From Torymus aiolomorphi (taxonomy: Eukaryota; Arthropoda; Insecta; Hymenoptera; Torymidae), in contig CM070874.1 in assembly GCA_036365515.1 (NCBI GenBank), positions 46,003,083 to 46,067,082 on the forward strand: a stretch of 64,000 nt of DNA, given 5' to 3'. The stretch's first letter is position 1, and each line of letters begins with the position of its first letter. The position numbers and the translations under genes were made by a program. Positions 1 to 11,602 of the stretch are shown here, one piece after another. The notes under the pieces were generated by a model, which saw only the letters and a list, made by a program, of their open reading frames with translations, was not told the DNA's origin and ran no database searches.

Positions 1-3000
1 TTAGTGAAGCTAGGCTTTCTGAAATTGAATATTTAAAGTATCGTCATTAGTAGCATATCTCTTTCTCTTTCAAATGTTACGAAAACTCCTGGCGTTATTG
101 CCGAAAACGTTCATTTTTTTGTCCTTTTATGACGAATCTCCTATAAAACACCGTGTTAAATTTTGTATCTTTAAGAGCTTACATCTCATTTACGGTGAAG
201 CTGTAGGCTTTCTGAGATTATATCTCTCATGTATAATAGTAATAAGAGCTTACTCTGCAAGTTTCAAGAAATTCTTAAGAAAATCCAAAATTGCACTAAC
301 TTAAATATATTTTCTAAGGACTGGAAAAATATTTAATACAGGGTATGTGGGGCCCCTGTTGGGTAGCGCCCCTGGGCTGAAGCCCCATAAGCCTTTATGT
401 AAATCCACCTCTAGTAGTATAATATCTTTCAAGAAGGTGGAAATATAAGGTTCTCGCGCTGCCGTGTCGTGTATGTAAAAAAGAAGTTTTCACATAGAGG
501 ATTTGGCGCAACGAGTGAAGCGCGGTACATAGGGGAGCACAGCCCAACTAATTCATAATTTTCTATATAAAATATTTTCCTGACAATACACCAAATATCT
601 AAATCTTTATTACAAATCGCTGCCAATTCATTGGCCCGTGGCTTCCTCAAACTTAATTTGCTTATTCCTTTAATTAAGTTTTAATAACAAAATTTATAAT
701 TTTTGCAACATTTTATGACATAATTATAATTAAATTCATTTATGAAGATTAAAAAGTATTAATTTTTTAATTATGTATAAAATATGAATAAAATAATAGG
801 TATGATTTTGTTTTTAAATTATGTGTGAAAAATAAATAAAATAATTAATTGTGATATTATCGTCAAAACCTTTTAAAATTCCTAAATAACCTTTACTTCA
901 AATTATATTTTCTTTGTGAAATTTCACGCATAGGGTACTTGTCTCGAGTAGTATGCCTGTCCGTATTTGTGTGCTCTTTCTGGAATTTCCGATGTAAGAA
1001 AAAGGTTCTAACCTTTAAAATAATAAATGGCTATTACAAAACAAAAGCAGGTACACAACACACGCGCATAGCGCATAGCGTATGTCATTTCCATTTTCTA
1101 GCATACATAAATGCGTTCTCGAATAATTACGATTTTAAAAGAGGGCTAAAATAGTTTTAACCTCAAATATATCTGAAATTCATAAACGAATTCTTTTACC
1201 CTAAGAACTCTTCTAATAAATAATATACAAACTCTACATCTCCACTAAATATCAAAGAAATCAAAACAATTTTAATGTAGTTATATTGTGCGACAACAAA
1301 GAAAGTCATTTTCAAAAATACTAAAATTTTAAATATCAATTATTGCCTATATCGCATACAAAATAGTCTATAAATTTCAAGCTAATACATGAAGTCGTCA
1401 TTGAGAAATTACGATTTTGAAAAAAACCGTAAAAAAATTTTAACCTTAAATATCTCTAAAAATCATGAGACAATTCTTTTACCTAAAGGACTTATACGAT
1501 AATATACAGTTGCGTGCGTATCTTTTTGGCCACCCTATACTAAAAACACTCAATATTAAAAGTTTTCTAGCTCCGTTAACAATCCATGCTTTTAAAAAAA
1601 TCCAACGCGGTTCTATAGACTAAAGCAGCACCTTTCATATCCCGTCCGTTAAAAAAAAAAAATTAAAATGGCATTTTTTACATTAAAAAATCCCCAACTG
1701 TTTTTTTCATCCCCCCCCCCCAAAAAATTCTTCTAACTTTTGAAGCAGTCGACGGATTTTCAAAAACCAAATTGGAATCGATACGTATTCGTCTTATCTT
1801 TAACCGCGGTAGTAAGTATACTTAATACCTAACCTAAATCGGGATTTTGTGTATATAGCGCTTAAAATTAAAGTTTTACATGGGGTTTTTTGCTTTTTTA
1901 GCTGTCTGAGATGTCAATGAACATATACCAATACAAAATTATACTTTTGTATTGCCATTTTTTTTATAATAAACAAGAAGGGCAAGAAAATGGCAATTTT
2001 TTCATTAAAAAATCGGCTTTGGAATTGCTGTTATACTTAGAATCATCAAAATGTATTTCTAGGGTGTTTTTGGGGTCGCTAATTACGAATCTGAAGTGAA
2101 AATATGGAAATCTACAAACCCAGTAACAATTTTGGCCAAAAAATATGGTTTTAAAAAATGTGCGCCGCAAAGAGTTAAAATAAGAGCAATATCGTCCATT
2201 TCTATCGAGCTGGTTATGCAATTTTTTGTTAAAAAAAATAACTCTTTTTTCAAGTTCGATTATCTTTGAATATATTTTTTTGAAAACATTTTTTTTTTTC
2301 GTTTTGAATTCCAAAAGTTTGACCAGAAATATTTTAAATACATGTGTTTGAATGTTGTCATATATTTCATAATTATTTGGTTATAAAAATGTACAATTTG
2401 CCTCTGTTTTTCTCATAAAAAAAAATCCGTAAAAATAGAAAAAAAATTCTACGAGAAAAAATGAAAAAAAAAAAAACATTTTTTTCTCAAAAATAATTTC
2501 TTTTATTAAATGCGTACTTTACATGCAAAAACAAACATTTTTTCTCTCAGAAGTTTTTTTCTACAGTGCATATATTCAAAGATAATCGAACTTGAAAAAA
2601 GAGTTATTTTTTTTAACAAAAAATTGCATAACCAGCTCGATAGAAATGGACGATATTGCTCTTATTTTAACTCTTTGCGGCGCACATTTTTTAAAACCAT
2701 ATTTTTTGGCCAAAATTGTTACTGGGTTTGTAGATTTCCATATTTTCACTTCAGATTCGTAATTAGCGACCCCAAAAACACCCTAGAAATACATTTTGAT
2801 GATTCTAAGTATAACAGCAATTCCAAAGCCGATTTTTTAATGAAAAAATTGCCATTTTCTTGCCCTTCTTGTTTATTATAAAAAAAAATGGCAATACAAA
2901 AGTATAATTTTGTATTGGTATATGTTCATTGACATCTCAGACAGCTAAAAAAGCAAAAAACCCCATGTAAAACTTTAATTTTAAGCGCTATATACACAAA

Positions 3001-4843
3001 ATCCCGATTTAGGTTAGGTATTAAGTATACTTACTACCGCGGTTAAAGATAAGACGAATACGTATCGATTCCAATTTGGTTTTTGAAAATCCGTCGACTG
3101 CTTCAAAAGTTAGAAGAATTTTTTGGGGGGGGATGAAAAAAACAGTTGGGGATTTTTTAATGTAAAAAATGCCATTTTAATTTTTTTTTTTTAACGGACG
3201 GGATATGAAAGGTGCTGCTTTAGTCTATAGAACCGCGTTGGATTTTTTTAAAAGCATGGATTGTTAACGGAGCTAGAAAACTTTTAATATTGAGTGTTTT
3301 TAGTATAGGGTGGCCAAAAAGATACGCACGCAACTGTATATTATCGTATAAGTCCTTTAGGTAAAAGAATTGTCTCATGATTTTTAGAGATATTTAAGGT
3401 TAAAATTTTTTTACGGTTTTTTTCAAAATCGTAATTTCTCAATGACGACTTCATGTATTAGCTTGAAATTTATAGACTATTTTGTATGCGATATAGGCAA
3501 TAATTGATATTTAAAATTTTAGTATTTTTGAAAATGACTTTCTTTGTTGTCGCACAATATAACTACATTAAAATTGTTTTGATTTCTTTGATATTTAGTG
3601 GAGATGTAGAGTTTGTATATTATTTATTAGAAGAGTTCTTAGGGTAAAAGAATTCGTTTATGAATTTCAGATATATTTGAGGTTAAAACTATTTTAGCCC
3701 TCTTTTAAAATCGTAATTATTCGAGAACGCATTTATGTATGCTAGAAAATGGAAATGACATACGCTATGCGCTATGCGCGTGTGTTGTGTACCTGCTTTT
3801 GTTTTGTAATAGCCATTTATTATTTTAAAGGTTAGAACCTTTTTCTTACATCGGAAATTCCAGAAAGAGCACACAAATACGGACAGGCATACTACTCGAG
3901 ACAAGTACCCTATGCGTGAAATTTCACAAAGAAAATATAATTTGAAGTAAAGGTTATTTAGGAATTTTAAAAGGTTTTGACGATAATATCACAATTAATT
4001 ATTTTATTTATTTTTCACACATAATTTAAAAACAAAATCATACCTATTATTTTATTCATATTTTATACATAATTAAAAAATTAATACTTTTTAATCTTCA
4101 TAAATGAATTTAATTATAATTATGTCATAAAATGTTGCAAAAATTATAAATTTTGTTATTAAAACTTAATTAAAGGAATAAGCAAATTAAGTTTGAGGAA
4201 GCCACGGGCCAATGAATTGGCAGCGATTTGTAATAAAGATTTAGATATTTGGTGTATTGTCAGGAAAATATTTTATATAGAAAATTATGAATTAGTTGGG
4301 CTGTGCTCCCCTATGTACCGCGCTTCACTCGTTGCGCCAAATCCCTCTATGTGAAAACTTCTTTTTTACATACACGACACGGCAGCGCGAGAACCTTATA
4401 TTTCCACCTTCTTGAAAGATATTATACTACTAGAGGTGGATTTACATAAAGGCTTATGGGGCTTCAGCCCAGGGGCGCTACCCAACAGGGGCCCCACATA
4501 CCCTGTATTAAATATTTTTCCAGTCCTTAGAAAATATATTTAAGTTAGTGCAATTTTGGATTTTCTTAAGAATTTCTTGAAACTTGCAGAGTAAGCTCTT
4601 ATTACTATTATACATGAGAGATATAATCTCAGAAAGCCTACAGCTTCACCGTAAATGAGATGTAAGCTCTTAAAGATACAAAATTTAACACGGTGTTTTA
4701 TAGGAGATTCGTCATAAAAGGACAAAAAAATGAACGTTTTCGGCAATAACGCCAGGAGTTTTCGTAACATTTGAAAGAGAAAGAGATATGTTACTAATGA
4801 CGATACTTTAAATATTCAATTTCAGAAAGCCTAGCTTCACTAA
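1..4843. repeat. Giant inverted repeat (fold-back/palindrome), open at the left edge
   Basis: Bases 1 to about 2275 are the reverse complement of about 2569 to 4843. Paired positions sum to 4843-4845 along the whole length, so only one- or two-base indels separate the arms. The loop is about 295 bp of A/T homopolymer-rich sequence (2276-2568). Base 1 still pairs, so the arm may continue left of the window. Short ORFs inside (74-304, 939-1154, 1964-2314) occur twice in mirror image, have no recognisable domain and are treated as chance. Parts of the arm recur at 11603-12260, 16500-16570 and 40977-41290, so this belongs to a dispersed repeat family. No transposase is visible. A non-autonomous fold-back element is the best reading; an inverted segmental duplication or an assembly/amplification artefact is possible. 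Confidence 0.9.
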
Positions 4844-5242
4844 AAGTACATAGCTACGGTTTAGGCGATGCCGCGCGTGCCCTTGTGTGCGTCGTGAAGC
4901 CAACAATGGCGGTGCGTGGTCATACTACCTCTCTCGTACACCTACAGTGGTGGAGGTAGAGGGGAACTTGTGACGGTAGAGAAGGAGAGGACGTTGAGGG
5001 GAACACTTTCCCCCCACTAAACGCCCATTAGAAAGAGAAAGCATGACTACAGCTACTGCCCTCTCTCTCTCTTGTCCGGGCTTCAGCGCTTTACACGGGA
5101 TGCGCAGTCTATCTCTATAAGTCTATGATGTTGACACGGACCGAGATATAACGCGACCGCGTCACATTTTAGGACGGTCCATGGACGGCCACAAGATGGA
5201 CTCCAAATTTTGGCACAAATAGTCAAGACGCATCTGCGACGG
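4844..5242. other. Intergenic spacer between palindrome and Gypsy LTR
   Basis: This 400 bp stretch is more GC-rich than the flanking palindrome. It contains TC-rich runs and no ORF I can support. It may be unique genomic sequence or unrecognised element sequence. Confidence 0.4.
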
Positions 5243-5654
5243 TGTACTTAGGCGATGAACGCCGAGCCCGAACACCCAAAATAATTATTTAATCTCCTCT
5301 CTCTTCCTCTCGCTCTCTCTCTCAACACACTTACCGTCCAAAAGGAAATTTCGCTGTGACGTCGTACAACTGGGCAAGCTACGATGCTGAAAAGATTCGG
5401 AAGGGTAATTGCGCAAAATAAATATTCCAACGCTAATTCCAATTATGTCTGTATTTATTAAACTAAAAACCCTAATTACAGTTCGCTAAGTTCGCTCTCA
5501 CACTCACCTACTCAATACCTACGAGGTTACCCTCTTCCACACATTCACACGTCGAACGCCAGGAGGCGCAACGAAGAATTTCGCGCATGCGCTACTCAAA
5601 CCGCCGCCGCGCGCTCGCAGCAAACACGACGAAAGCTTCGTGAACCCGATTCCA

Positions 5655-5707
<53 letters not shown>

Positions 5708-6605
5708 CACAAATATCTAACCGCACGCTCTCATACAATTGCCGCAGCGCGAGCTCCGAAATGACACACGTGAAGTCACTCTCTCACTACACCGCCGTCG
5801 TGCTCGACGCCGCGCAACACTCGCACGAAAGCCGAAAACTGCCGCGGTGCGTTTCCAAGCATCGCTGCGCACATGAATCTCTCTCTCTCTCCCTGCAACA
5901 TCGCCGTACGCGGGGCCGTGCAGCACCCGCGCGAAGGCAGGAAAACTCCGCGGCGTAATTCCAAGAATCGCCACGTGCACCGATCTCTCTCTCCACTCTT
6001 CTCAACGCCTTCCTCTCGTCCTGCTGCTTGGCGCCGCTCTCGTCGTCGTCGTCACTTACTTTTCCCTGCTGCTTCGCACCACTCTCCTCGTCGTCGTCAC
6101 TTACTCTCTGCTGCTTCGCACCGCTCTTCGCGTTGACGTCCTTCTCTCCCGCACACCAAAACCTCTCTGTCAAAACCCGCTCGGGAAAAACAACCGCTCG
6201 CGCGCGTCTCTGCTCTCACCTGTTTCTCTCTCTCTCTCTCCATTTCCGATCCTCCGCGGGCCGATAACTCGCAACCTTCCCTTGTGACCGCATCGACGGT
6301 TGCCTGCTTGCTCGGTGCTGCCACCTCGCTCGACTTTGCGACCGCTCGCGAGCGCGCGAGTTCGAACGCGTAGCTACCTTTCTCTCCCTGTCTCCACTCT
6401 ACCCACATACTTACCCGACCAACGGACATATCAGCCTTATCTCTCCTACCGAACTCTCTCCACTCATACGCCGATGGCACAGCACATATAGAAACAAAAA
6501 ATAAAAGAAAAGGCCCTATTAGAAATTCGGCCTAGGTATCGTTTTATGCCCGGCTGACACGATTCGAGAGAGAAATGGATCGAGGAGTCAAAATACATCA
6601 TTACA
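5243..6605 (-). repeat. Candidate 3' LTR of the Gypsy element
   Basis: On the minus strand the sequence directly after the polypurine tract starts TGTAATG and runs about 1.36 kb to a candidate end TAAGTACA, giving TG...CA termini with a short TGTA/TACA inverted repeat. It is GC-richer than the surroundings and has several TC-rich runs. The partner LTR is not in the window, so the outer boundary at 5243 is inferred from the TG/CA rule only. The many overlapping ORFs here (5519-6480) show no domain. Confidence 0.45.
5653..5704. repeat. (TC)n microsatellite
   Basis: About 50 bp of near-perfect CT dinucleotide repeat inside the Gypsy LTR. It produces a meaningless Arg-Glu repeat ORF on the minus strand. 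Confidence 0.95.
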
Positions 6606-6624
6606 AACTCCCCCCCCCCCCTCA
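6606..6624 (-). other. Polypurine tract of the Gypsy element
   Basis: The minus strand reads GTGAGG followed by a run of G and then AG, immediately before the TGTAATG start of the candidate LTR. A purine run directly upstream of the 3' LTR is the plus-strand primer site of LTR retroelements. Confidence 0.6.
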
Positions 6625-6779
6625 CCCTAAGACGAAATACTCCCCGAGATTCCGCTCTTACCAATTCTAGAGGGTGCTCTGCCCGCCCCCCCTTTTCTCT
6701 CGCATCTTAAACATTCCAACAAAAAAGAAAATTAGTCTTTTAGCCTCGCTGGGATCCCAGCAGCTCGTGTCGGGACATA

Positions 6780-7066
6780 CACTGAAAAAAATTTGGCACA
6801 GGAGCTGCCTTTCTCATAGTACTGGAGCGCTCCCTCTGTTTGGCATTGAGAGCTCTCAATTTCGGCATGGCTCATGTGCCGGACTAACCTAACCTTACCA
6901 CTAGTGTCGCGCGTACACCGAAGGGGGCATGAGCGGTGCGGCGCTGGGATGGGAGAGCTCCACTACGGGGCAAGAGCCATGCCAAGTCATGAGATTGCAC
7001 AGCTTCGCCTTTTGGCATAGAGGTTATACCGTCAAAGGCAGCTCCTGTGCCAAATTTTTTTCAGTG
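6780..7066. mobile_element. 287 bp TA-flanked MITE with about 33 bp perfect TIRs
   Basis: The ends are inverted copies beginning CACTGAAAAAAATTTGGCAC and continuing to about 33 bp (6780-6812 and 7034-7066). TA dinucleotides flank both ends (6778-6779 and 7067-7068), as expected for a Tc1/mariner-type target duplication. The interior has no coding capacity. It sits inside the 3' end of the Gypsy integrase gene and supplies that frame with a new tail and stop codon. Confidence 0.85.
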
Positions 7067-8160
7067 TAGCGTTTAAGTTCGGAAACATGCACTTTCGTCA
7101 GCCGCCGGTTTGATATTTCCCCTTGACCGAGTACGTAAACCGTGGGAGAAAGAATTTCGATCACCTCGTATGGACCCTCATACTTCGGCCATAGCTTCGC
7201 GTTAAACTTCTTCGTCGCGTCTGACAGATAATGCGACTTTCTCCACACTCTATCTCCCACTCCAAACTTCACGTCCTTTCTCCCTCTATTGTAATGCCTC
7301 TCCTGGGTTTGCTGCGTCTCGTCCATGTGACAGCTCACCAGATCTCTCAACGCATCTAATCGCTTCATTTTATCTTCCCACACTTTCGGATCTATTTTCT
7401 CCACTAATCTCGCACTCTCCACCTCGCGTCGCAAACTCTTGATTAGCCGGGGATGCCGTCCGAAATTCAGAAACGCCGGCGATACCTTGGTAGTCGTCTG
7501 CACCGCAGTATTAACTGCGTATCGGAATTCATGGATATGCAAATCCCAATTTCGCTTATCATTACCCACGAACGTCGAGATCATGGCTTTAAGAGTCCGG
7601 TTGCTACGCTCCACCGGATTGGCCTGCGGATGATATGGATGAGTAGTCACATGCCGCACCCCATATTCTTCCAGCATGCTCTTCACGACCTTATTATCGA
7701 ACTCTTTACCATTATCGCTGAGCAGGTACTCGGGGGTCTCCCAACGGAACAAAATCAGTTCCTCGATTGCTCTCGCCACCGACTTCCCGTCGGCCTTGCG
7801 AAGGGGCTTTATCTCGATCTATCGAGTGAACAGATCCTGGAAGACGAGCAAGTATCGATGCTGACTCTTGCTGGGCGGAAACTCCATCGTATCCACCGTG
7901 ACCACAGCCCATGGTCTCTCCACTATTCGCTTGCCCATCAGGCCCTGCGGATCCGTTTGCAACCCCTTATACTTCTAGCACAGCTCACAACTCTTCACGA
8001 ATGTACAAACGTCGTGATAGACTCCTTTCCAATAATACTCTCTCGCCACTCGATCATACGTTTTCTCCACCCCTAGATGGCCAGCGGATGAAGCACAATG
8101 CGCACCCGCTAGCACCCGCTCTTGGTACTCCACCGCCATCACCAATCTCCACCGGATCGA
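7024..8160 (-). pseudogene. Gypsy integrase, disrupted
   Basis: The N-terminal part shows the HHCC zinc-binding signature (GHLG, SCELC) near 8100-7970. The catalytic core follows, with VTVDTMEF and, in 7779-7024, LLSDNGKEFDN and HPQANPVERSNRT, which carry the second Asp and the Glu of the D,D-E triad. In-frame TAG codons lie near 7975 and 7825, and a frameshift near 8155 separates it from the RNase H reading frame. The last eleven or so residues and the stop at 7024-7026 are encoded by the MITE terminal repeat. It would have inserted cDNA into host DNA; as it stands it cannot make a full protein. Confidence 0.85.
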
Positions 8161-8791
8161 GTAGGGAATCCGTCCTGTACCTGTTCAAGCAACCATTTTC
8201 CACTCTCCACTGTTGATACTTCGCAGGAAACTTCTCCACTTCCTCCATTCTAGGCAGGTACCACGGATCCTTAATCTCTTCAAATACGCCTACCTCCACC
8301 TCACTTGACTCTTGCGCTCTCGAGTGAGCATCCGGCACCTGGTGGAGCATTCCTTTGCGGTGAACGATGTCAAAGTTCCACTGCTGTAGCTGCAATGCCC
8401 AGCGCGCCAACCTTCTGGTTGGTTCTTTGAGGTTACACAGCCACTTCAATGCGCTGTGATCTGTCACCACAGTGAACTTGTAGCCCTCCAAATACAGCCT
8501 CAGCTTTTTAATTGCTCACACCATGGCCAGACACTCCTTCTCGGTCGTCGTATAATTCTTCTCGGCAGGAGTCAACACTCGACTAACGTATACAATGGGG
8601 TGTTCTCCATCTTCACCTTTCTGAGTTAGGACAGCTCCTAGCGTATATTCACTAGCGTTACACTGCACCTTGAATGGCTTGCTGAAATCCGGTCTCGCCA
8701 GAACCGACGCGGACGCAAGCGCTTTCTTCAACTGCTCAAAGCCTCTTCCTGCTCTTCTCCCCAACTCCACTCTCTCCCTTTTCTCGACCAC
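8160..8791 (-). pseudogene. Gypsy RNase H domain, disrupted
   Basis: Two segments (8791-8516 and 8491 to about 8160) read as the Ty3/Gypsy RNase H-like region: FKVQCNASEYTLGAVLTQ (Asn where an Asp is usual), YVSRVLTPAEKNYTTTEKE, then FTVVTDHSALKWL and WNFDIVHRKGMLHQVPDAHSR. The match to this family is clear. A TGA stop near 8513 splits the domain, and a frameshift near 8155 ends it. The neighbouring RT and integrase fix its place in pol. Confidence 0.85.
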
Positions 8792-8841
8792 TTCACCAAG
8801 GGAATTTTTAATCCCGATTCATTCTTTATGAACCGAGAGTA

Positions 8842-9609
8842 CTACCCTAGCATCCCTAAGAACTGACGTAGTTGCCTCACATTCTTCGGGGCGTGGTAGT
8901 TAGCCACTGGCGCCACCTTCTCTGGATCCTGTCTCAAACCTTCACGATCCAACAGAAATCCCAAGTACGTGCCTTGAGAGCAGCAGAATTCACACTTCTC
9001 CCTATTAACCTCCAATCGAGCGCCCACTAACTCTTTCAACACTACCTCAATCCAGTATAGGTGATCCTTGAACGACTCAGTGGTGATGATTATGTCGTCA
9101 AGATAACCGAAGACATTCGGTTGCATCTCAGGACCGAATAAGGAGTCAATCAGTCGCTGAAACGTACTTGGCGCATTCATCAACCCAAAAGGCATCCGTG
9201 TGAACTGCCACAAGCCAGGTCCCGCCACAGAGAAGGCCGTATATTTTCTACTCGCCTTCTCCAAAGGGATCTGATGGTATGCTTACCTGAGGTCGATCTT
9301 CGTCAGATACTTCGTCCGTCTCAACTTATCTAAAATCGTATCCATGTTCGGGATGAGGTACGCATCGCGGCGTGTCACCTTATTCAAGTCTCGATAGTCC
9401 ACACAGAACCGATACGTGCCGTCGGACTTCTTGACCATCACCGGGGCACTATTATAGTCGCTGGCCGATCTCTCAATAATACCCTCATTAAACATCTGCT
9501 CCACTTCCTCAATTGCCACTTGTTGCATCTTAGGTGATGTTCGACGGGGATGATGCTTAAATGGTTTCGATCCTTGTACGTCTATCATATGTTCTGTGAG
9601 AGTTGTCAC
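8842..9609 (-). pseudogene. Gypsy reverse transcriptase, disrupted
   Basis: The segment 9609-9283 holds RT motifs VKKSDGTYRFCVDYRDLNKV and YLTKIDL. The segment 9264-8842 holds TRMPFGLMNAPSTFQRLID and the catalytic box GYLDDIIITT, followed by LGFLLDREGL in the connection region. An in-frame TAA at about 9280 breaks the domain between its two halves, and another stop lies near 8840. The active-site Asp pair is intact. It copied element RNA to cDNA when functional. Confidence 0.92.
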
Positions 9610-9779
9610 TCCTCTTTTTCGCTCACCCGCAGGGTAAATAGCAGACGATCCATCAATCTCTCCACTTTCTCTCTTTCGTCTTCCTCCAACTCAGAAATCC
9701 CTGCACACTTAGCATGAATGATGGCGTTTTTCTCCTCGCCCGTCTTGGTGAAAGGTCTCCAACGCCCCTCTCTCACTCT

Positions 9780-10709
9780 CTACACCCCTCTCCCGTGCTG
9801 CGGGAGATCCATCCTTAGGATGATTTCCTGATCCAGATTGTGCAAAGCCTTCATCGGTAACGACGCAGCATGATGATCGATTTCTAACATCACGTTCAGT
9901 ACGCCCATGACCTTGGTGATTCCCCCGGTGATGTTGCTTACCGCCGTCGTGCTATCTCCTAATCGATCCTCGAACCGCTCTGCTACGATGGGTCCAGCTA
10001 ACGACAGCATCGCCCCCGGGTCGAACAAGGCTTCATAAACCTGTCTACCGAGCTTCATTAATATGAAGTTTCGATTCTCCCTACATAATCCCGCGACTGC
10101 ATCGGGATCCTCCTTTAACTCCTTCTCTCCACTACCATCTGATGTCCTTTCTTCTCTCTTTTCCTCAACTTCATTCTCCCCCCTCCTCTCGACGTCAATC
10201 CCCTTGACCTTCTTCAACAATAACAAGTCATCGGGCGATTTCTCTTCCTCTGTCTTCACACTCTCCAACTCAACTATGACAATTTCGAGCCACCTATGAT
10301 CACTGGACTCCTCATTCCACCAGCCTACTATCAAACGGACTTCTGGCTCAACCAACTCTGGCTGTCTGGCGTTGGACGCGCCGCTCTCCTCTTTAGTCGT
10401 CTCCTCTCTTTTACTCGTCTCGTTTTCCCTTTGTATATCCGTTGTTCCTAACCTCCGCTTCTTCTCTCCACTCTTCTTCTTCGCTTCAATCTCCTTCTCC
10501 ACGGGGCTCACCTCACCTCTTACTTCAATGATTACATCTTCCTCTACCTTCTTCCCTCTCTCCTTTCTTTCTTCACTTTCTCTGTCTTCACGAGTCTTCT
10601 CTGACGCCTCTGAGGGTCGTTGGGGAACAAACACATTTAAGATCCCCCCACAGCCTACCCGTTTCCCAGCTTCGCTCGTAATGGCGCGCAGTTGAGCGCC
10701 CCTCTCCAC
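9780..10709 (-). pseudogene. Gypsy gag-pol linker and aspartic protease-like region
   Basis: A 309-codon open segment starts with a highly charged Glu/Lys/Arg stretch (about residues 25-200). It ends with a protease-like domain containing EALFDPGAMLSLAGP. In retroelement aspartic proteases the active site is usually DTGA or DSGA, so DPGA suggests loss of activity. Downstream, MKALHNLDQEIILRMD resembles the domain that follows in Gypsy proteases. Gag precedes it and RT follows it, which supports the call. Confidence 0.65.
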
Positions 10710-11602
10710 GGTTCGCCCCCATAACCTCGTCCTGCTCCATAGGGAGGCCTGGAGTTTCCAAGGCCCCCTTGGATTCCAGGTCCGCCCTGTACCACAGCAG
10801 CGTAGGTCTTCGCTTCCTCTTTCTCGATCTTCTGCTCGTCTGTCAGCTTCGACTGCGCAGTCACCAGCTTCGACTCTCCGTCGCTCGTCTTCCCGCTCGT
10901 AGACTGACTCGATTTAGCCGCCTTCTTGGCTTCTTTCTTCTCTCCCGTCTTCACAGGTTTCGGGGAAGCGCCCCCTACTTCTCCTTCCTTCTCCACGGCT
11001 GCTACAACGTTTTGGCGACAAGAGTGCCCGTGAACGCTGCTCCAGGTACTCTCATCTTCTCGGCAGGCGGTGGCGGAAGATAGCAGCTATCCAATTCCTT
11101 CTGCCTCTCCCAATGACGTCCGTACTTCTCTAAGCCCTCCATAGTCTCCACTATCTTGTCGAACATCGCCTTCCTATACTCCGGAAGGATGTTTCGGTAC
11201 GCCGTCTCAACCAGCTGCCTCTCTGTCGGTGGTCGTTTAAATCTGGAGACGATATAGTTAAAATTGGTGAGGTAGGTCGCTATCTTCTCGCCCTTTGCTT
11301 GCGTCCTGAGTCTCAAGTCGTCCAACAGATCTTCTCGGTCGTATTCTGTGACGAATTGATGTTTGAAGGCCTTACGAAATCCCAGCCAAGAACGAGTCTC
11401 CAGTCTGATGGTTCTAAACCACCTGTCAGCTCTCTTAGACAAGATGCAGTGCAACGCACCGAGCAGCTCTCGATCTCATAGCCCCGCCCCCTCGCGACAG
11501 TCCTCTAACTGCTCTAGAAACTCCTCGAGGTCCTCCTTCTCCTCTCCACTAAACTTAATACCCCAACTCTTCAATAGCTTGACGGCGCCGGCCTTCTGCT
11601 CT
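10655..11602 (-). pseudogene. Gypsy gag, 5' truncated
   Basis: The segment 11454-11002 contains a retrotransposon-gag-type capsid region: RADRWFRTIR, FRKAFKHQFVTEYDREDLLD, LTNFNYIVSRF and ERQLVETAYRNILPEYR. A second segment (10996-10655) is Lys/Ser-rich with a Gly/Arg patch and carries no clear zinc knuckle. A frame change lies near 10998 and a stop near 11480. Upstream codons run only to 11602, where the element is cut by a repeat. The gag start is therefore lost. Confidence 0.75.

Larger units (their letters stand above)
5243..11602 (-). mobile_element. Degenerate Ty3/Gypsy LTR retrotransposon, 5' truncated
   Basis: Reading the minus strand from right to left, the order is gag (11602-10655), aspartic protease-like region (about 10300-9780), reverse transcriptase (9609-8842), RNase H (8791-8350), integrase (about 8120-7024), polypurine tract and one LTR. 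This is the Ty3/Gypsy order, with integrase after RT. The 5' LTR, primer-binding site and gag start are missing: at 11603 the element joins a repeat of the palindrome family. The coding region has at least five in-frame stops and at least two frameshifts, so it is inactive. A TA-flanked MITE (6780-7066) has inserted in the integrase tail. Confidence 0.9.

Noticed and set aside
74..4770. Mirrored ORFs in the first palindrome
   Set aside because: Each occurs twice only because the arms are identical. No domain, splice signal or codon bias supports them.
5519..6480. Several overlapping ORFs up to 128 codons on both strands
   Set aside because: They lie in the GC- and TC-rich candidate Gypsy LTR, have low-complexity translations and no domain.
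7453..8076. 207-codon plus-strand ORF
   Set aside because: It is antisense to the Gypsy integrase and RNase H coding sequence, which has clear motifs.
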